54,510 nt of DNA from an uncultured Clostridium sp. (GCA_946496575.1 CAMMHE010000006.1:1-54510), one strand, 5' to 3'. Positions 23,751-33,387 are shown, counted from the stretch's first letter. Numbers and translations are program-made. Notes: generated by a model from the sequence alone, not told the origin.

Positions 23751-24665
23751 ATGAAAGAATATATAGTAGAACAAATAGATAAAGGTAAAAGAGTAGATGC
23801 ATACATTTCAAGTAAAAATGATGAAATTTCAAGAACGACTATACAAAGGCTTATAGATGAAGGTAATATATTAGTGAACAAGCAGAAAACAAAAGCATCT
23901 TATAAAGTGCAAGAAAAAGATATTATAGAAATAATGGAAATAAAGCCAAAAGAAATAAAGCTAGAAGCTCAAGATATCCCATTAGAAGTTATATATGAAG
24001 ATAAAGATATAATAGTAATTAACAAACCAAAAGGTTTAGTAGTCCATCCAGCAGTAGGAAATCCTGATGGAACATTAGTAAATGCAATTATGGCATTATG
24101 TAAAGACTCACTTTCAGGAATAGGAGGAGAAATAAGACCTGGAATAGTGCATAGGTTAGATAAAGATACATCAGGAGTATTGATAGTAGCAAAAAATGAT
24201 TTTGCACATATCAATTTAAGTGAGCAGATAAAAAATCGTGAGGTTGAAAAGACGTATATAACTCTTGTTAGAGGAATAGTAAAAGAAAATGAAGCAACAA
24301 TAAATATGCCAATTGGAAGAAGTGAAAAAGACAGAAAAAAGATGGCAGTAACAAAAAACGGAAAAAATGCAATTACACATTTCAAAGTTTTAAAAAGATA
24401 TAAAAACTATACATTATTAGAAGTAAAGATTGAAACTGGGAGAACTCATCAAATCAGGGTACATTTATCCTATATAGGATATCCAATAGTTGGAGACTAT
24501 ACATATTCTAATGGAAAAAATGATTTTAATGTAAAAGGTCAAATGTTACATGCAAAAACAATAAAATTTAAACATCCTAAAACAGGAAAAATAATTAAAT
24601 TAGAAGCAAAATTGCCAGATTATTTTAAAGATATAATATATACATTAGATAACGAAACTACATAA
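23751..24665 (+). CDS. RluA family pseudouridine synthase (RluD-like)
   Basis: This 304-residue enzyme turns uridine in rRNA (probably 23S) into pseudouridine. An S4 RNA-binding domain is at the N terminus (RVDAYISSKNDEISRTTIQR, LIDEGNILVNKQKTKASYKV). The catalytic domain has VIYEDKDIIVINKPKGLVVH and the signature GIVHRLDKDTSGVLIVAK with the catalytic Asp, and later GRTHQIRVHLSYIGYPIVGD. Length and order match RluD-like proteins. The gene starts behind AGAAGGG, close to the membrane protein gene, so they probably share a transcript. Confidence 0.93.
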   Translation: MKEYIVEQIDKGKRVDAYISSKNDEISRTTIQRLIDEGNILVNKQKTKASYKVQEKDIIEIMEIKPKEIKLEAQDIPLEVIYEDKDIIVINKPKGLVVHPAVGNPDGTLVNAIMALCKDSLSGIGGEIRPGIVHRLDKDTSGVLIVAKNDFAHINLSEQIKNREVEKTYITLVRGIVKENEATINMPIGRSEKDRKKMAVTKNGKNAITHFKVLKRYKNYTLLEVKIETGRTHQIRVHLSYIGYPIVGDYTYSNGKNDFNVKGQMLHAKTIKFKHPKTGKIIKLEAKLPDYFKDIIYTLDNETT

Positions 24666-24671
24666 GATTAT

Positions 24672-24752
24672 GCTTTATATAAAGAAGAAAAACAATCCGG
24701 CAAGTAACTTGCCGGAAAATCTATATAAAGCCTTTTACATAAAAGTAAAAGG
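24672..24752. repeat. Nested and tandem palindromes between + strand genes
   Basis: GCTTTATATA (24672-24681) pairs with TATATAAAGC (24722-24731). Inside it, the GC-rich CCGGCAAG (24697-24704) pairs with CTTGCCGG (24708-24715) with a 3-base loop. Next to it CCTTTTAC (24731-24738) pairs with GTAAAAGG (24745-24752). A T-rich run follows the inner hairpin only on the minus strand. It may be a terminator facing the opposite direction, or a small repeat element. Confidence 0.6.
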
Positions 24753-24817
24753 AATTACTATATAATATGAAAAAAATACATAAATAGTACTAAATAAATA
24801 AGAAAAGAGGACAAAAA

Positions 24818-25543
24818 TTGGAAAAGATTAGAATACAAAAATATATGGCTGAATGTGGAATAGCCTCTAGAAGAAAATGTGAGGAATATATATCACAGGG
24901 AAAAATAAAATTAAATGGTAAAATAGTAAAAGAATTAGGGATAAAAATTGATCCATCTAAAGATGAAATAGAATTTGACGGAAAAACAATAAAAAGAGAA
25001 AAGAAGCGAATATATATACTCCTTAACAAACCAATAGATTATGTAACAACAACAAAAGACCAATTTGATAGAAAGAATGTATTAGATTTAGTAAGAGTAA
25101 AGGAAAGAATAGTTCCAGTTGGAAGATTAGATATGTATACATCAGGAGCATTAATTCTTACAAATGATGGAGAATTTATATATAAGGTAACCCATCCAAA
25201 ACATGAAATAAATAAAACATATACAGTAACATTAAAAGGAATAATAACAAATGAAGATGTAAAAAAACTACAAAAAGGTGTTGATATAGGAGAATATATA
25301 ACAAAACCAGCAAAAGTAAAAATATTACAAACCAACAAAGAAAAACAAACATCAAGATTAGAGATTATAATACATGAAGGTAAGAATAGACAGATAAGGA
25401 GAATGTGTGAATCAATAGGAAAAAAAGTATTAGCTTTACATAGAACCAAAATTGGAGAAATTTCTGTAAAGGATATGAAAATTGGAAAATGGAGATATTT
25501 AACAAATGATGAAATAAAGGCATTAATGAAAACTAACATATAA
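24818..25543 (+). CDS. RsuA/RluB family pseudouridine synthase
   Basis: This 241-residue protein starts with an S4 domain (EKIRIQKYMAECGIASRRKC, EEYISQGKIKLNGKIVKELG). The catalytic part has LLNKPIDYVTTTKDQFDRK and VPVGRLDMYTSGALILTNDG with the catalytic Asp, then HEINKTYTVTLKG and EGKNRQIRRMCESIGKKVLA. This is the pattern of RluB/RsuA, which modify 23S or 16S rRNA. The start is TTG at 24818, which gives the usual S4 start; AAGAGG is 8 bases upstream. Confidence 0.92.
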   Translation: MEKIRIQKYMAECGIASRRKCEEYISQGKIKLNGKIVKELGIKIDPSKDEIEFDGKTIKREKKRIYILLNKPIDYVTTTKDQFDRKNVLDLVRVKERIVPVGRLDMYTSGALILTNDGEFIYKVTHPKHEINKTYTVTLKGIITNEDVKKLQKGVDIGEYITKPAKVKILQTNKEKQTSRLEIIIHEGKNRQIRRMCESIGKKVLALHRTKIGEISVKDMKIGKWRYLTNDEIKALMKTNI

Positions 25544-25569
25544 ATATTATATAAAATGCAATTAATATC

Positions 25570-25598
25570 TTGATAAATTAAATGAATAACTATATAAT
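25570..25598 (+). promoter_or_regulatory. Promoter of the S1 protein gene
   Basis: TTGATA (25570-25575) and TATAAT (25593-25598) are 17 bp apart, 32 bases before the start codon. Confidence 0.65.
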
Positions 25599-25629
25599 AA
25601 ATGTATAACAAAAGAAAAGGAGATAACAG

Positions 25630-26130
25630 ATGAAAAAGCTTTATATTACAGAAGATATTAATATGCATGAAGGACAAATATTAAATGGAACTGTAAAAAA
25701 CATACAGCCATATGGAGCATTTATAAAACTTGAAAATGGAATAACAGGTTTAGCATATATAGAAGATTTGTCGGTAGCAAGAATAAAAACACCAGAGGAA
25801 AGGTTGAAAATTGGACAAAATGTAAAAATCATGATAAAATCAATAGATAGAAAGCTAAATAGAGTAATGCTGTCATATAAAGCAGTTTTAGGAACATGGG
25901 AAGAAAATGCTCAAAAATTTCATGAAGGTACATATGCTAAAGGGATAGTTAGAGAAACTGAAAAAAATAAAAATGGTATTTTTATAGAATTAACACCCAA
26001 TCTAGTTGGAATGGCAGAATATATAGATGATTTGCAATATGGACAAGAAGTAAATGTATATATAAAAAAAATTGTACCAGAAAAGAAAAAAATAAAATTA
26101 TTAATAGAAAAGAATAGAAAGGATGATTAA
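25630..26130 (+). CDS. RNA-binding protein with two S1 domains
   Basis: This 166-residue protein carries two S1 domains. The first is at about residues 13-76 (GQILNGTVKNIQPYGAFIKL, GITGLAYIEDLSVARIKTPE, DRKLNRVMLSYKA). The second is at about 96-160 (GTYAKGIVRETEKNKNGIFI, NLVGMAEYIDDLQYGQEVNV). S1 domains bind single-stranded RNA; small proteins of this kind in Bacillota associate with ribosomes or mRNA. The exact role is unknown. AAAAGGAG precedes the ATG. Its stop codon lies just before the next gene, whose ribosome binding site is inside its last codons. Confidence 0.85.
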   Translation: MKKLYITEDINMHEGQILNGTVKNIQPYGAFIKLENGITGLAYIEDLSVARIKTPEERLKIGQNVKIMIKSIDRKLNRVMLSYKAVLGTWEENAQKFHEGTYAKGIVRETEKNKNGIFIELTPNLVGMAEYIDDLQYGQEVNVYIKKIVPEKKKIKLLIEKNRKDD

Positions 26131-26131
26131 C

Positions 26132-27073
26132 ATGGTTGAAGATAACCAAATTAAAGCAGAAACATCACCTTTTGCAATCAGAAAAGGTGAAATAAAAGTA
26201 TTTGATGGGAAAGATGGATATGTATCAATGAATCAAATTGTACATAAAATCAATATTGGACATATAACAGATATTCATTTCGCAATACTAGAATTAGTTA
26301 ATGAATTTGAATTTATAACTTCAAGGCAATTATATCAAATGCTTGAAATAAAGGAAATTGATCCTAAATCACAAGACAAATTAAATAATAAGCTTGAACA
26401 ACTTGTAAAATCAAAAATACTAACTAGATATTATTTTAATTCAGATGAAGGAAAGGGAATTTATAGAATATATTCTCTAGAAAAAATGGGCAAATACCTA
26501 CTTGAAACAAAAGAAATTGAATGTAAATGGCAACCGTCTGACAATACAAAACCAGTAGCAATGATAAAGAAAAGATTAGCAGGAAATCAAATTATTATTG
26601 CTTATTTAAGAAAGGTAAAAGCATTTGATAGTTATGTTGTAAAACCAACATTTAAGACAAAACTAACTGGAAAAACATTTAAGGCTGCTGGAGGAGCAGT
26701 TAAATTAACCAAAAATGGAAAATCTATTCAATTTGTATTTGAAGTAATAAGAAGAGAAAAAGACTGGGAGAAAAAGTTAGTAGATAAGATGAAAATGTAT
26801 AAAGAATTCTATGAAAATTTTGAACCAGGAGATTCAGGATATTCTCAAATGCCACAATTAATATTAGTATGTGAAGATGATAGACATACAGTAGAAGTTT
26901 ACAAAGAGATTGTAAAAAATAGTTTAGAGATATCTAATATAAAATTATATTTTACTACTGACTTGAGACAAAATAACGAAACATTAACAAATACATTGTT
27001 ACAATTCAAATTAGATGAGAATACTAATAAATATAAGGTAGAAAATATAGAACTTAAATTATTGGGAATGTAA
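26132..27073 (+). CDS. Winged-helix protein with possible nuclease-like C-terminal domain
   Basis: This 313-residue protein has an N-terminal winged-helix pattern: DIHFAILELVNEFEFITSRQ, LYQMLEI, KLNNKLEQLVKSKILTRYYF and GIYRIYSLEKMGKYLL. Residues 150-290 include IQFVFEVIRREKDWEKKLVD, KMKMYKEFYENFEP and MPQLILVCEDDRHTVE, a strand-Glu/helix/strand order seen in restriction-nuclease-like folds. The whole resembles replication-relaxation type proteins of mobile elements, but I cannot confirm it and no relaxase is nearby. The ATG at 26132 has AAAGG 9 bases upstream; the ATG at 26123 would touch that site. Confidence 0.6.
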   Translation: MVEDNQIKAETSPFAIRKGEIKVFDGKDGYVSMNQIVHKINIGHITDIHFAILELVNEFEFITSRQLYQMLEIKEIDPKSQDKLNNKLEQLVKSKILTRYYFNSDEGKGIYRIYSLEKMGKYLLETKEIECKWQPSDNTKPVAMIKKRLAGNQIIIAYLRKVKAFDSYVVKPTFKTKLTGKTFKAAGGAVKLTKNGKSIQFVFEVIRREKDWEKKLVDKMKMYKEFYENFEPGDSGYSQMPQLILVCEDDRHTVEVYKEIVKNSLEISNIKLYFTTDLRQNNETLTNTLLQFKLDENTNKYKVENIELKLLGM

Positions 27074-27191
27074 TAATACATTCCTTTTAATATAATAAAC
27101 TTGCTAATAAATTTACAATGTGATATTATAATTTGTAGTAAAAAGTAAATAATAATCAAAGATGAAAATAACTATTAAAGGAGGAAAATCA

Positions 27192-29432
27192 ATGGATTTC
27201 AAGCAATGGGAAGGTTTTAATAAAGGAGATTGGACAGAAGAAATAAATGTAAGAGACTTTATACAAAAAAATTATACACCATATGAAGGAGATTCTTCAT
27301 TTTTAAAAGGAATAACAGAAAAAACAAAAAAATTATGGGAAAAAGTATTAGAATTATATAAAAAAGAAAAAGAATCAGAAGGTGGAGTCTTAGACATTGA
27401 TACAAAAACAATATCAACAGTATCAAGTCATGAAGCAGGGTATATTGATAGAGAGTTAGAAGAAATAGTAGGATTGCAAACAGATGAACCATTAAAAAGA
27501 GCAATTATGCCATTTGGAGGAATAAAAATTGTAGAAAAATCATGTGAAGCATATGGAAGAAAAGTTGATGAAGAAGTAGAAAAAATCTTTACAACAGGAA
27601 TACGTAAAACTCATAATGATGGAGTATTTAGTGTGTATACACCAGATATAAGAGCTGCTAGAAGTTCACATCTAATTACAGGTTTACCAGATGGATATGG
27701 TAGAGGAAGAATAATAGGAGATTATAGAAGAGTAGCACTTTATGGAGTTGATTATTTAATAGAAGAAAAAAAACAAGAATTAGATGTATTGAATGTAGAT
27801 AATTTTACAGAAAATATTATACAACAAAGAGAAGAAATATTTGAGCAAATATCTGCATTAAATGCATTAAAAACAATGGCTAGTAAATATGGCTTTGATA
27901 TATCAAAACCTGCAAAAGATTCCAAAGAAGCAGTTCAATGGTTGTATTTTGGATATTTAGGAGCAATAAAAGACCAAAATGGAGCTGCAATGAGTCTAGG
28001 AAGAACTTCAACATTTTTAGATATATATTTTGAAAGAGACTTAAAAAATAAAACAATAACAGAAGAGCAAATACAAGAGTTAATGGATCACTTTGTAATG
28101 AAGTTAAGATTAGTAAGATTTTTACGTACACCTGAATATAATGAGTTATTTAGTGGTGATCCAATTTGGGTAACAGAAAGTATTGGTGGAATGGGAATTG
28201 ATGGTAGAACATTAGTTACTAAAAACTCATTTAGAATACTTCACACTTTAGAAAATTTAGGTCCAGCACCAGAGCCAAATTTAACAGTTCTTTGGTCAAC
28301 AAGATTACCTCAAGAATTCAAACAATATGCAACTAATATATCTATAAAAACCTCTTCAATACAATACGAAAATGATGATTTAATGAGAATAACATTAGGA
28401 GATGATTATGGAATAGCATGTTGCGTATCTCCTATGAAGATAGGAAAACAAATGCAATTCTTTGGAGCAAGAGCAAATTTAGCAAAAACACTTCTATATG
28501 CAATAAATGGAGGTAAAGATGAAATTTCAGGAAAACAAGTTGCTCCTATTTTTGAACCAGTTACAACAGAAATTTTAGAATATGATGATGTAATGGCAAA
28601 ATTTGATCAAATGATGGATTATGTAGCAAAAGTATATATAAAAGCATTAAATGCTATTCACTATATGCATGATAAATATTCATATGAAGCAATAGAGATG
28701 GCATTGCATGATAGAGAAATAATTCGTACAATGGCATGTGGTATTGCAGGTTTATCAGTAGTAGCGGATTCGCTTTCAGCTATAAAATATGCTAAAGTTA
28801 GAGTAATAAGAAATGACAATGGTTTAGCAGTAGATTATAAAGTAGAAGGAGATTTTCCAAGGTATGGAAATGATGATGATAGAGTAGACAAAATTGCAGT
28901 AGAAATAGTAAAGAAATTTATGAATAAGTTAAGAAAATATCCAACCTATAGAAATTCAAAACACACATTATCAATACTAACAATAACATCAAATGTAGTA
29001 TATGGAAAAGCAACAGGAAATACTCCTGATGGAAGAAGAGCTGGTGAACCATTTGGACCAGGAGCTAATCCATTACATGGAAGAGATGTGCAAGGAGCAC
29101 TTGCTGTTATGAATACAATTGCAAAATTACCATTCAATGAAGCAGAAGATGGAATTTCATTTACATTTGCTATAACTCCAGGTACACTTGGAAAAGAAGA
29201 AAATGAAAGAATAAATAATTTAGTAAGTATGCTAGATGGTTATTTTTCCCAAGAAGCACATCATATAAATGTAAATGTTTTTGATAGAAAATTATTAGAG
29301 GATGCAATGGAACATCCAGAAAATTATCCTCAACTTACAATACGTGTTTCTGGTTATGCAGTAAACTTTACAAAATTAACAAAAGAACAACAACTTGATG
29401 TAATAAATAGAACAATACATGAAAGAATATAA
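27192..29432 (+). CDS. pflB: Formate C-acetyltransferase (pyruvate formate-lyase)
   Basis: This 746-residue glycyl radical enzyme converts pyruvate and CoA to formate and acetyl-CoA. The two active-site Cys are Cys410-Cys411 in [13 protein letters not shown], and the radical Gly is Gly721 in RVSGYAVNF near the C terminus. Other family parts are [37 protein letters not shown] sequence, and [19 protein letters not shown]. Length is normal. AAAGGAGG precedes ATG 27192, so the upstream ATG at 27162 is not used. A TATAAT lies at 27127-27132. The activase gene follows after a hairpin. Confidence 0.97.
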   Translation: MDFKQWEGFNKGDWTEEINVRDFIQKNYTPYEGDSSFLKGITEKTKKLWEKVLELYKKEKESEGGVLDIDTKTISTVSSHEAGYIDRELEEIVGLQTDEPLKRAIMPFGGIKIVEKSCEAYGRKVDEEVEKIFTTGIRKTHNDGVFSVYTPDIRAARSSHLITGLPDGYGRGRIIGDYRRVALYGVDYLIEEKKQELDVLNVDNFTENIIQQREEIFEQISALNALKTMASKYGFDISKPAKDSKEAVQWLYFGYLGAIKDQNGAAMSLGRTSTFLDIYFERDLKNKTITEEQIQELMDHFVMKLRLVRFLRTPEYNELFSGDPIWVTESIGGMGIDGRTLVTKNSFRILHTLENLGPAPEPNLTVLWSTRLPQEFKQYATNISIKTSSIQYENDDLMRITLGDDYGIACCVSPMKIGKQMQFFGARANLAKTLLYAINGGKDEISGKQVAPIFEPVTTEILEYDDVMAKFDQMMDYVAKVYIKALNAIHYMHDKYSYEAIEMALHDREIIRTMACGIAGLSVVADSLSAIKYAKVRVIRNDNGLAVDYKVEGDFPRYGNDDDRVDKIAVEIVKKFMNKLRKYPTYRNSKHTLSILTITSNVVYGKATGNTPDGRRAGEPFGPGANPLHGRDVQGALAVMNTIAKLPFNEAEDGISFTFAITPGTLGKEENERINNLVSMLDGYFSQEAHHINVNVFDRKLLEDAMEHPENYPQLTIRVSGYAVNFTKLTKEQQLDVINRTIHERI

Positions 29433-29437
29433 CAATA

Positions 29438-29470
29438 CAGGTGAGCTACAAAATGGATGTAGCTCACCTG
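29438..29470 (+). promoter_or_regulatory. Strong hairpin without T-run between pflB and pflA
   Basis: CAGGTGAGCTACA (29438-29450) and TGTAGCTCACCTG (29458-29470) form a perfect 13-bp stem with a 7-base loop, 5 bases after the pflB stop. AAAAATAAG follows, not a T-run, so it is not a normal terminator in this direction. It could shield the pflB mRNA 3' end after processing. Confidence 0.65.
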
Positions 29471-29524
29471 AAAAATAAGTTTATAGGTAAAACTTTAAAA
29501 ACCTAAATAATTAATATATTAAGG

Positions 29525-30268
29525 ATGTTATTATTGGAAGAACAAAAAGATTTAAAATATTATGGAAAAGTTCATTCTTTTGAAACTTTAGGAACAGTAG
29601 ATGGACCAGGAATAAGATTCGTAATATTCTTACAAGGATGCAATTTAAAATGTAAATATTGTCATAATAGAGATACATGGGATATAAATGGTGGAGAATA
29701 TAAGGAATTAGATGAAATATTTAGAAGAATTTTAAGATATAAAACCTATTTTAAAAGTTCTAATGGAGGAGTAACCGTTACAGGGGGAGAACCATTACTA
29801 CAAGTTAAATTTTTAGTAGAACTATTTAAAAAATTAAAACAAGAAAAAATACACACATGTATAGATACATCAGGAATGGTAAAAATTAATGATGATATAA
29901 AAGAAGTATTAAAATTAACAGATTTAGTTTTATTAGATATAAAACATATAAATGATAAAAAATGCAAAGAATTAACGGGAGTATCAAATAAAAATGAATT
30001 AGAATTTGCAAGATATATAAGTGATAAAGGAATAAAAATGTGGATTAGACAAGTAATTATTCCTGGATTAACTGATAATGAAGAAGATATACGAGATTTA
30101 CGCAAATTTATAGATACTTTAAAAACTGTAGAAAAAATTGAATTTTTACCATACCACACATCAGGAAAGTATAAATGGTTAGAATTAGGAAAACAATATG
30201 AGCTTGAGAATATAAGAGAAGCAAATAATCTAGACATAGAAAGAGTTAAAAAAATTTTTGAAAAATAA
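29525..30268 (+). CDS. pflA: Pyruvate formate-lyase activating enzyme
   Basis: This 247-residue radical SAM enzyme puts the glycyl radical on PflB, using S-adenosylmethionine and a [4Fe-4S] cluster. The cluster motif is QGCNLKCKYCHNRDTW (CxxxCxxC). VHSFETLGTVDGPGIRFVIF at the start, VTGGEPLLQ for SAM binding, and LLDIKHIN are as in PflA. Length is normal. The start is uncertain: AAGG touches the ATG at 29525, while the TTG at 29534 has a better spacing of 9 bases and would remove three residues. It stands 92 bases after pflB. Confidence 0.95.
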   Translation: MLLLEEQKDLKYYGKVHSFETLGTVDGPGIRFVIFLQGCNLKCKYCHNRDTWDINGGEYKELDEIFRRILRYKTYFKSSNGGVTVTGGEPLLQVKFLVELFKKLKQEKIHTCIDTSGMVKINDDIKEVLKLTDLVLLDIKHINDKKCKELTGVSNKNELEFARYISDKGIKMWIRQVIIPGLTDNEEDIRDLRKFIDTLKTVEKIEFLPYHTSGKYKWLELGKQYELENIREANNLDIERVKKIFEK

Positions 30269-30306
30269 AACATGTAGTAATAAAAAATACTACATGCTTT
30301 ATTTAT
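30263..30306. terminator. Bidirectional terminator between pflA and the minus-strand operon
   Basis: CATGTAGTA (30271-30279) pairs with TACTACATG (30288-30296). A-rich sequence before it and TTTATTT after it give T-runs on both strands. Confidence 0.8.
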
Positions 30307-32036
30307 TTATCATTATTTTCCATATTTTTTCCAAAACGTTTTATTTTCTTTGTTGTTGTTTTTTCGAATTCTTCGTCTCTGACTATAAAGCTCTTTATAT
30401 GTTTATAATTTGGTAGTTTTGAGTTTACATTTTTAACAACATCAGAAATCATTTTAAAAATTTCCTCTTTAGTAGGAACACTTCCTTTTAAGGCTTCTGT
30501 AATAGCTTCAATATTAGGAAAAATTTGAGCATTAACATATGTTTCGTCATCATTATCCTTATGAATACCAGATACTAATGATTCAGAAATTAATGGATTA
30601 TCATTCAAATAATATTCTACTTCTTCAGGATATATATTTTTACCATTTTTAGTTACAATAACACTTTTGCATCTTCCAGTTATATATAAATAACCATTTG
30701 AATCAATTCTACCTAAATCTCCTGTATGAAACCAACCATTAATTAATACTTTATTTGTATCTGTAGGATTATTATAATATCCTAGCATAACATTTGGACC
30801 TTTAACTATAATTTCTCCTACACCTTCATTATTAGGATTATCAATTTTATATTCTACATTTGGAATAGGAAGACCACAAGAATCACTTTTTGAAAAATAA
30901 TCGGTATTCCCAGCAACTAAAGGAGAACATTCAGTTAATCCATATCCTTGTAAAGTACGTAAACCTAAATCATCAAATTCATCAATAATTGTAGGATTCA
31001 TAGCAGCAGCACCAACAATAAATACACGAAGTCTTCCACCAAGAGAATTTTTTATTTTAGACTTTACTATACATTTCATATAAAAAGGTAAATCTTTAAA
31101 AGGGTTTTCATTTTGTTTTTTATATTTTTCAGGAACGCCACTATTTATACTTTTTATGATTTTTTTATGCATATTTTCTAAAAGTAGTGGAACACACAAG
31201 ACAACAGTTGGATGATACTCAATAATATTATTTGTAATATATCGTAAACCATCACAAAATGCAATGCTAGCCCCTCCATATAGTGGAAGTAAAAAGCCAA
31301 TGGTACATTCATATGTGTGATGAATTGGTAAAATTGATAGAAACAAATCACTTCTTTTTACTTTTACAATTCCATAAATTGATAATATATTTGAACATAT
31401 ATTTCTTTGTGATAGACATACACCTTTAGCATTTCCTGTAGTGCCTGATGTAAACAATAAAATTCGCATTTCATCAGGGTTAATATCTATTTTATTAAAA
31501 GAATCATTTCCAGATTTAACTAGAGAGTAACCTAAATTAAGTGATGAATCAAAGGAAACGAAATCATTTTTTGAATCGAAGCCTATAAACATCATATTAG
31601 TATTTGAAATAGAATTTTTTGAATTTAGTAAGCTTTCTAATATTTTATCATCTCCTAAAATAGCAGATGCTTCAGAAATATTTACAAAGTTGACTATATC
31701 ATCGGCATGTAGTTCTTTATCAATAGGAACAACTATTCCGACAATAGATGCAGCTAGATATGATATTGCCCATTTATAACTATTTTTACCAGTTACACAT
31801 ATTCTTTTTCCAATAAGATCTTTAGAAATAAGAAAAGTACCAAGAGCATAAACATCATTTTTTAGCTGTTCATATGTTACAGTATAAATTTCTTTATTAT
31901 CATTTTTTAATTTAAAGGCTACTCTATTCTTATATATAGTAGCTCCTCTATCTAAAAGTTGCTTAAAATTAGTAACTTCTTCTGTTTTATGATATTTCTT
32001 TTTAAGAATTTCATAGACAGGTAAGTTTGATTTCAT
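30303..32036 (-). CDS. Long-chain acyl-CoA ligase (AMP-binding enzyme), second copy type
   Basis: A 577-residue ANL enzyme related to the one at 12181-13893. It has the normal P-loop LLFTSGTTGNAKGVCLSQRN, QGYGLTECSPLVAG, GWFHTGDLGRIDSNGYLYIT and GRCKSVIVTKNGKNIYPEEV with the C-terminal family Lys region. It probably activates a fatty acid to the CoA thioester; the substrate cannot be read. It is the second gene of a two-gene minus-strand operon behind a membrane-anchored unknown protein, 20 bases apart. GGGGGAA precedes the ATG. Confidence 0.9.
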   Translation of the reverse strand: MKSNLPVYEILKKKYHKTEEVTNFKQLLDRGATIYKNRVAFKLKNDNKEIYTVTYEQLKNDVYALGTFLISKDLIGKRICVTGKNSYKWAISYLAASIVGIVVPIDKELHADDIVNFVNISEASAILGDDKILESLLNSKNSISNTNMMFIGFDSKNDFVSFDSSLNLGYSLVKSGNDSFNKIDINPDEMRILLFTSGTTGNAKGVCLSQRNICSNILSIYGIVKVKRSDLFLSILPIHHTYECTIGFLLPLYGGASIAFCDGLRYITNNIIEYHPTVVLCVPLLLENMHKKIIKSINSGVPEKYKKQNENPFKDLPFYMKCIVKSKIKNSLGGRLRVFIVGAAAMNPTIIDEFDDLGLRTLQGYGLTECSPLVAGNTDYFSKSDSCGLPIPNVEYKIDNPNNEGVGEIIVKGPNVMLGYYNNPTDTNKVLINGWFHTGDLGRIDSNGYLYITGRCKSVIVTKNGKNIYPEEVEYYLNDNPLISESLVSGIHKDNDDETYVNAQIFPNIEAITEALKGSVPTKEEIFKMISDVVKNVNSKLPNYKHIKSFIVRDEEFEKTTTKKIKRFGKNMENNDK

Positions 32037-32056
32037 TGTAAATTCCCCCTACAATA

Positions 32057-32878
32057 TTAAAAAATTTCATAAAATATAAAGTTCGATTTAGCTTCGTATA
32101 TATAATTACCATCAGATATTGATTTATTTTCATTATAAAGTGGTATTTCAAAATATACTGGACATTTAAATTTTTCATTTAAATTATTTATAATAAAAAC
32201 ATTAAAACTAATAGCACAATTAAGACTTGAAATTGGAATGTTGCAAGTTTTTAAAAGTGTTCCGTTGTATGTTAGACTTTCAGTATTTAATATAGTATAT
32301 TCACTTATAACATTAGAGTTAATATAACTAAGAGTAATAGGATTCGAACAGTTATTATATAGTGAATAAGAAGAATAATCAATTGTGTCGGAATCTGAAA
32401 TATCAAATTTAACAGTATTATTTATATTAGAATTAGTATCTGCAATTTTATTTTCCACTAAAAAATTGCCAGTAGCAAAACTGTCAAGATTTTGATAATA
32501 TAATGCAGGTTCTCCTAAAGATGGAGTCCTAACAAAAGATATATCTTCTATATAAGCTTCTTTCAAAGTATTTCGAGCACTATAATTTATATTATCAGAA
32601 TTATTATTTATAAATAATGCGATATCAGTATATTGATATAAATTTTGTAAAGTTATACTGGAATTTGAATTTACTTTAGAATTAGCATTACAGCTACTAA
32701 AAAATGTTATTTTATCAATTGAAAAAACATTATTATTGGTTTTACTTATTTGAGATAAAAGTGAATTTTCAAAACTTATTTTATTAAAAAAAGCAGAATA
32801 TATAAAATCTACTACTACTATTAAAACAATAATTATAATTAAAAATAATATAGTTTTAATTATTTGCTTTTTAGACAT
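32057..32878 (-). CDS. Unknown membrane-anchored protein, Ser/Asn-rich
   Basis: I do not recognise this 273-residue protein. One membrane helix lies at residues 8-29 (KTILFLIIIIVLIVVVDFIY) after a short basic tail, so the rest is outside. The external part is rich in Ser, Asn, Ile and Thr with little Lys, and looks beta-rich (NPITLSYINSNVISEYTI, VFIINNLNEKFKCPVYFEIP). There are four or five Cys. The sequence resembles the secreted Ig-like or pilin-like domains of Bacillota, without a clear match. TTGGAGG precedes the ATG. It is the first gene of an operon with the acyl-CoA ligase. Confidence 0.65.
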   Translation of the reverse strand: MSKKQIIKTILFLIIIIVLIVVVDFIYSAFFNKISFENSLLSQISKTNNNVFSIDKITFFSSCNANSKVNSNSSITLQNLYQYTDIALFINNNSDNINYSARNTLKEAYIEDISFVRTPSLGEPALYYQNLDSFATGNFLVENKIADTNSNINNTVKFDISDSDTIDYSSYSLYNNCSNPITLSYINSNVISEYTILNTESLTYNGTLLKTCNIPISSLNCAISFNVFIINNLNEKFKCPVYFEIPLYNENKSISDGNYIYEAKSNFIFYEIF

Positions 32879-32909
32879 CTAAACCTCCAATATAACGAAA
32901 TACTAATAT

Positions 32910-32938
32910 AATATATTATAAAAATAAAATTAAATCAA
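32910..32938 (-). promoter_or_regulatory. Promoter of the minus-strand acyl-CoA ligase operon
   Basis: On the minus strand, TTGATT (32933-32938) and TATATT (32910-32915) are 17 bp apart, about 30 bases before the start codon. Confidence 0.55.
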
Positions 32939-33059
32939 GTAGTTTTCAAAAACACATGATGAAATTTTAGAAAACCACAAAAATATATGATGTATTCTAA
33001 GAAAGTTTAGTAAAGTAAGAGATAAACACAATTTCTTAAAAATAAAATTTAATTTTCTA

Positions 33060-33088
33060 TTGAATCAAAAACAAAAAACAAGTATAAT
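33060..33088 (+). promoter_or_regulatory. Promoter of the DUF4321 gene
   Basis: TTGAAT (33060-33065) and a perfect TATAAT (33083-33088) are 17 bp apart, 39 bases before the start codon. Confidence 0.65.
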
Positions 33089-33126
33089 AAATAAAGTACA
33101 AAAGTTAAGAAAGAGAGGAAACAAAA

Positions 33127-33387
33127 ATGGCAACAGCTAAAGGAAAAAGTGGATGGATTTTAATTGTATTCATATTGTCTGGACTAGTAGTAGGAGGATT
33201 ATTAGGAGAAATAGCTTCAAGCATAGATTTTTTATGGTGGCTAGGATACTCTCAAACATTTGGACTTCCTACTCCATTAGAATTAGACTTAAATATAATA
33301 CAACTAACATTTTCAATTATATTTAAAATTAACATAGCAAGTATTATGGGAATGGTAGCGGGTATATTTATTTATAAAAAAATATAA
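33127..33387 (+). CDS. DUF4321 small membrane protein
   Basis: An 86-residue protein with two membrane helices (about residues 10-30 and 62-82). The loop SSIDFLWWLGYSQTFGLPTP and the Gly-rich first helix GLVVGGLLGEI match the DUF4321 family, found in many spore-forming and related Bacillota, with unknown role. It starts behind GAGAGG and is closed by its own terminator. Confidence 0.8.
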   Translation: MATAKGKSGWILIVFILSGLVVGGLLGEIASSIDFLWWLGYSQTFGLPTPLELDLNIIQLTFSIIFKINIASIMGMVAGIFIYKKI

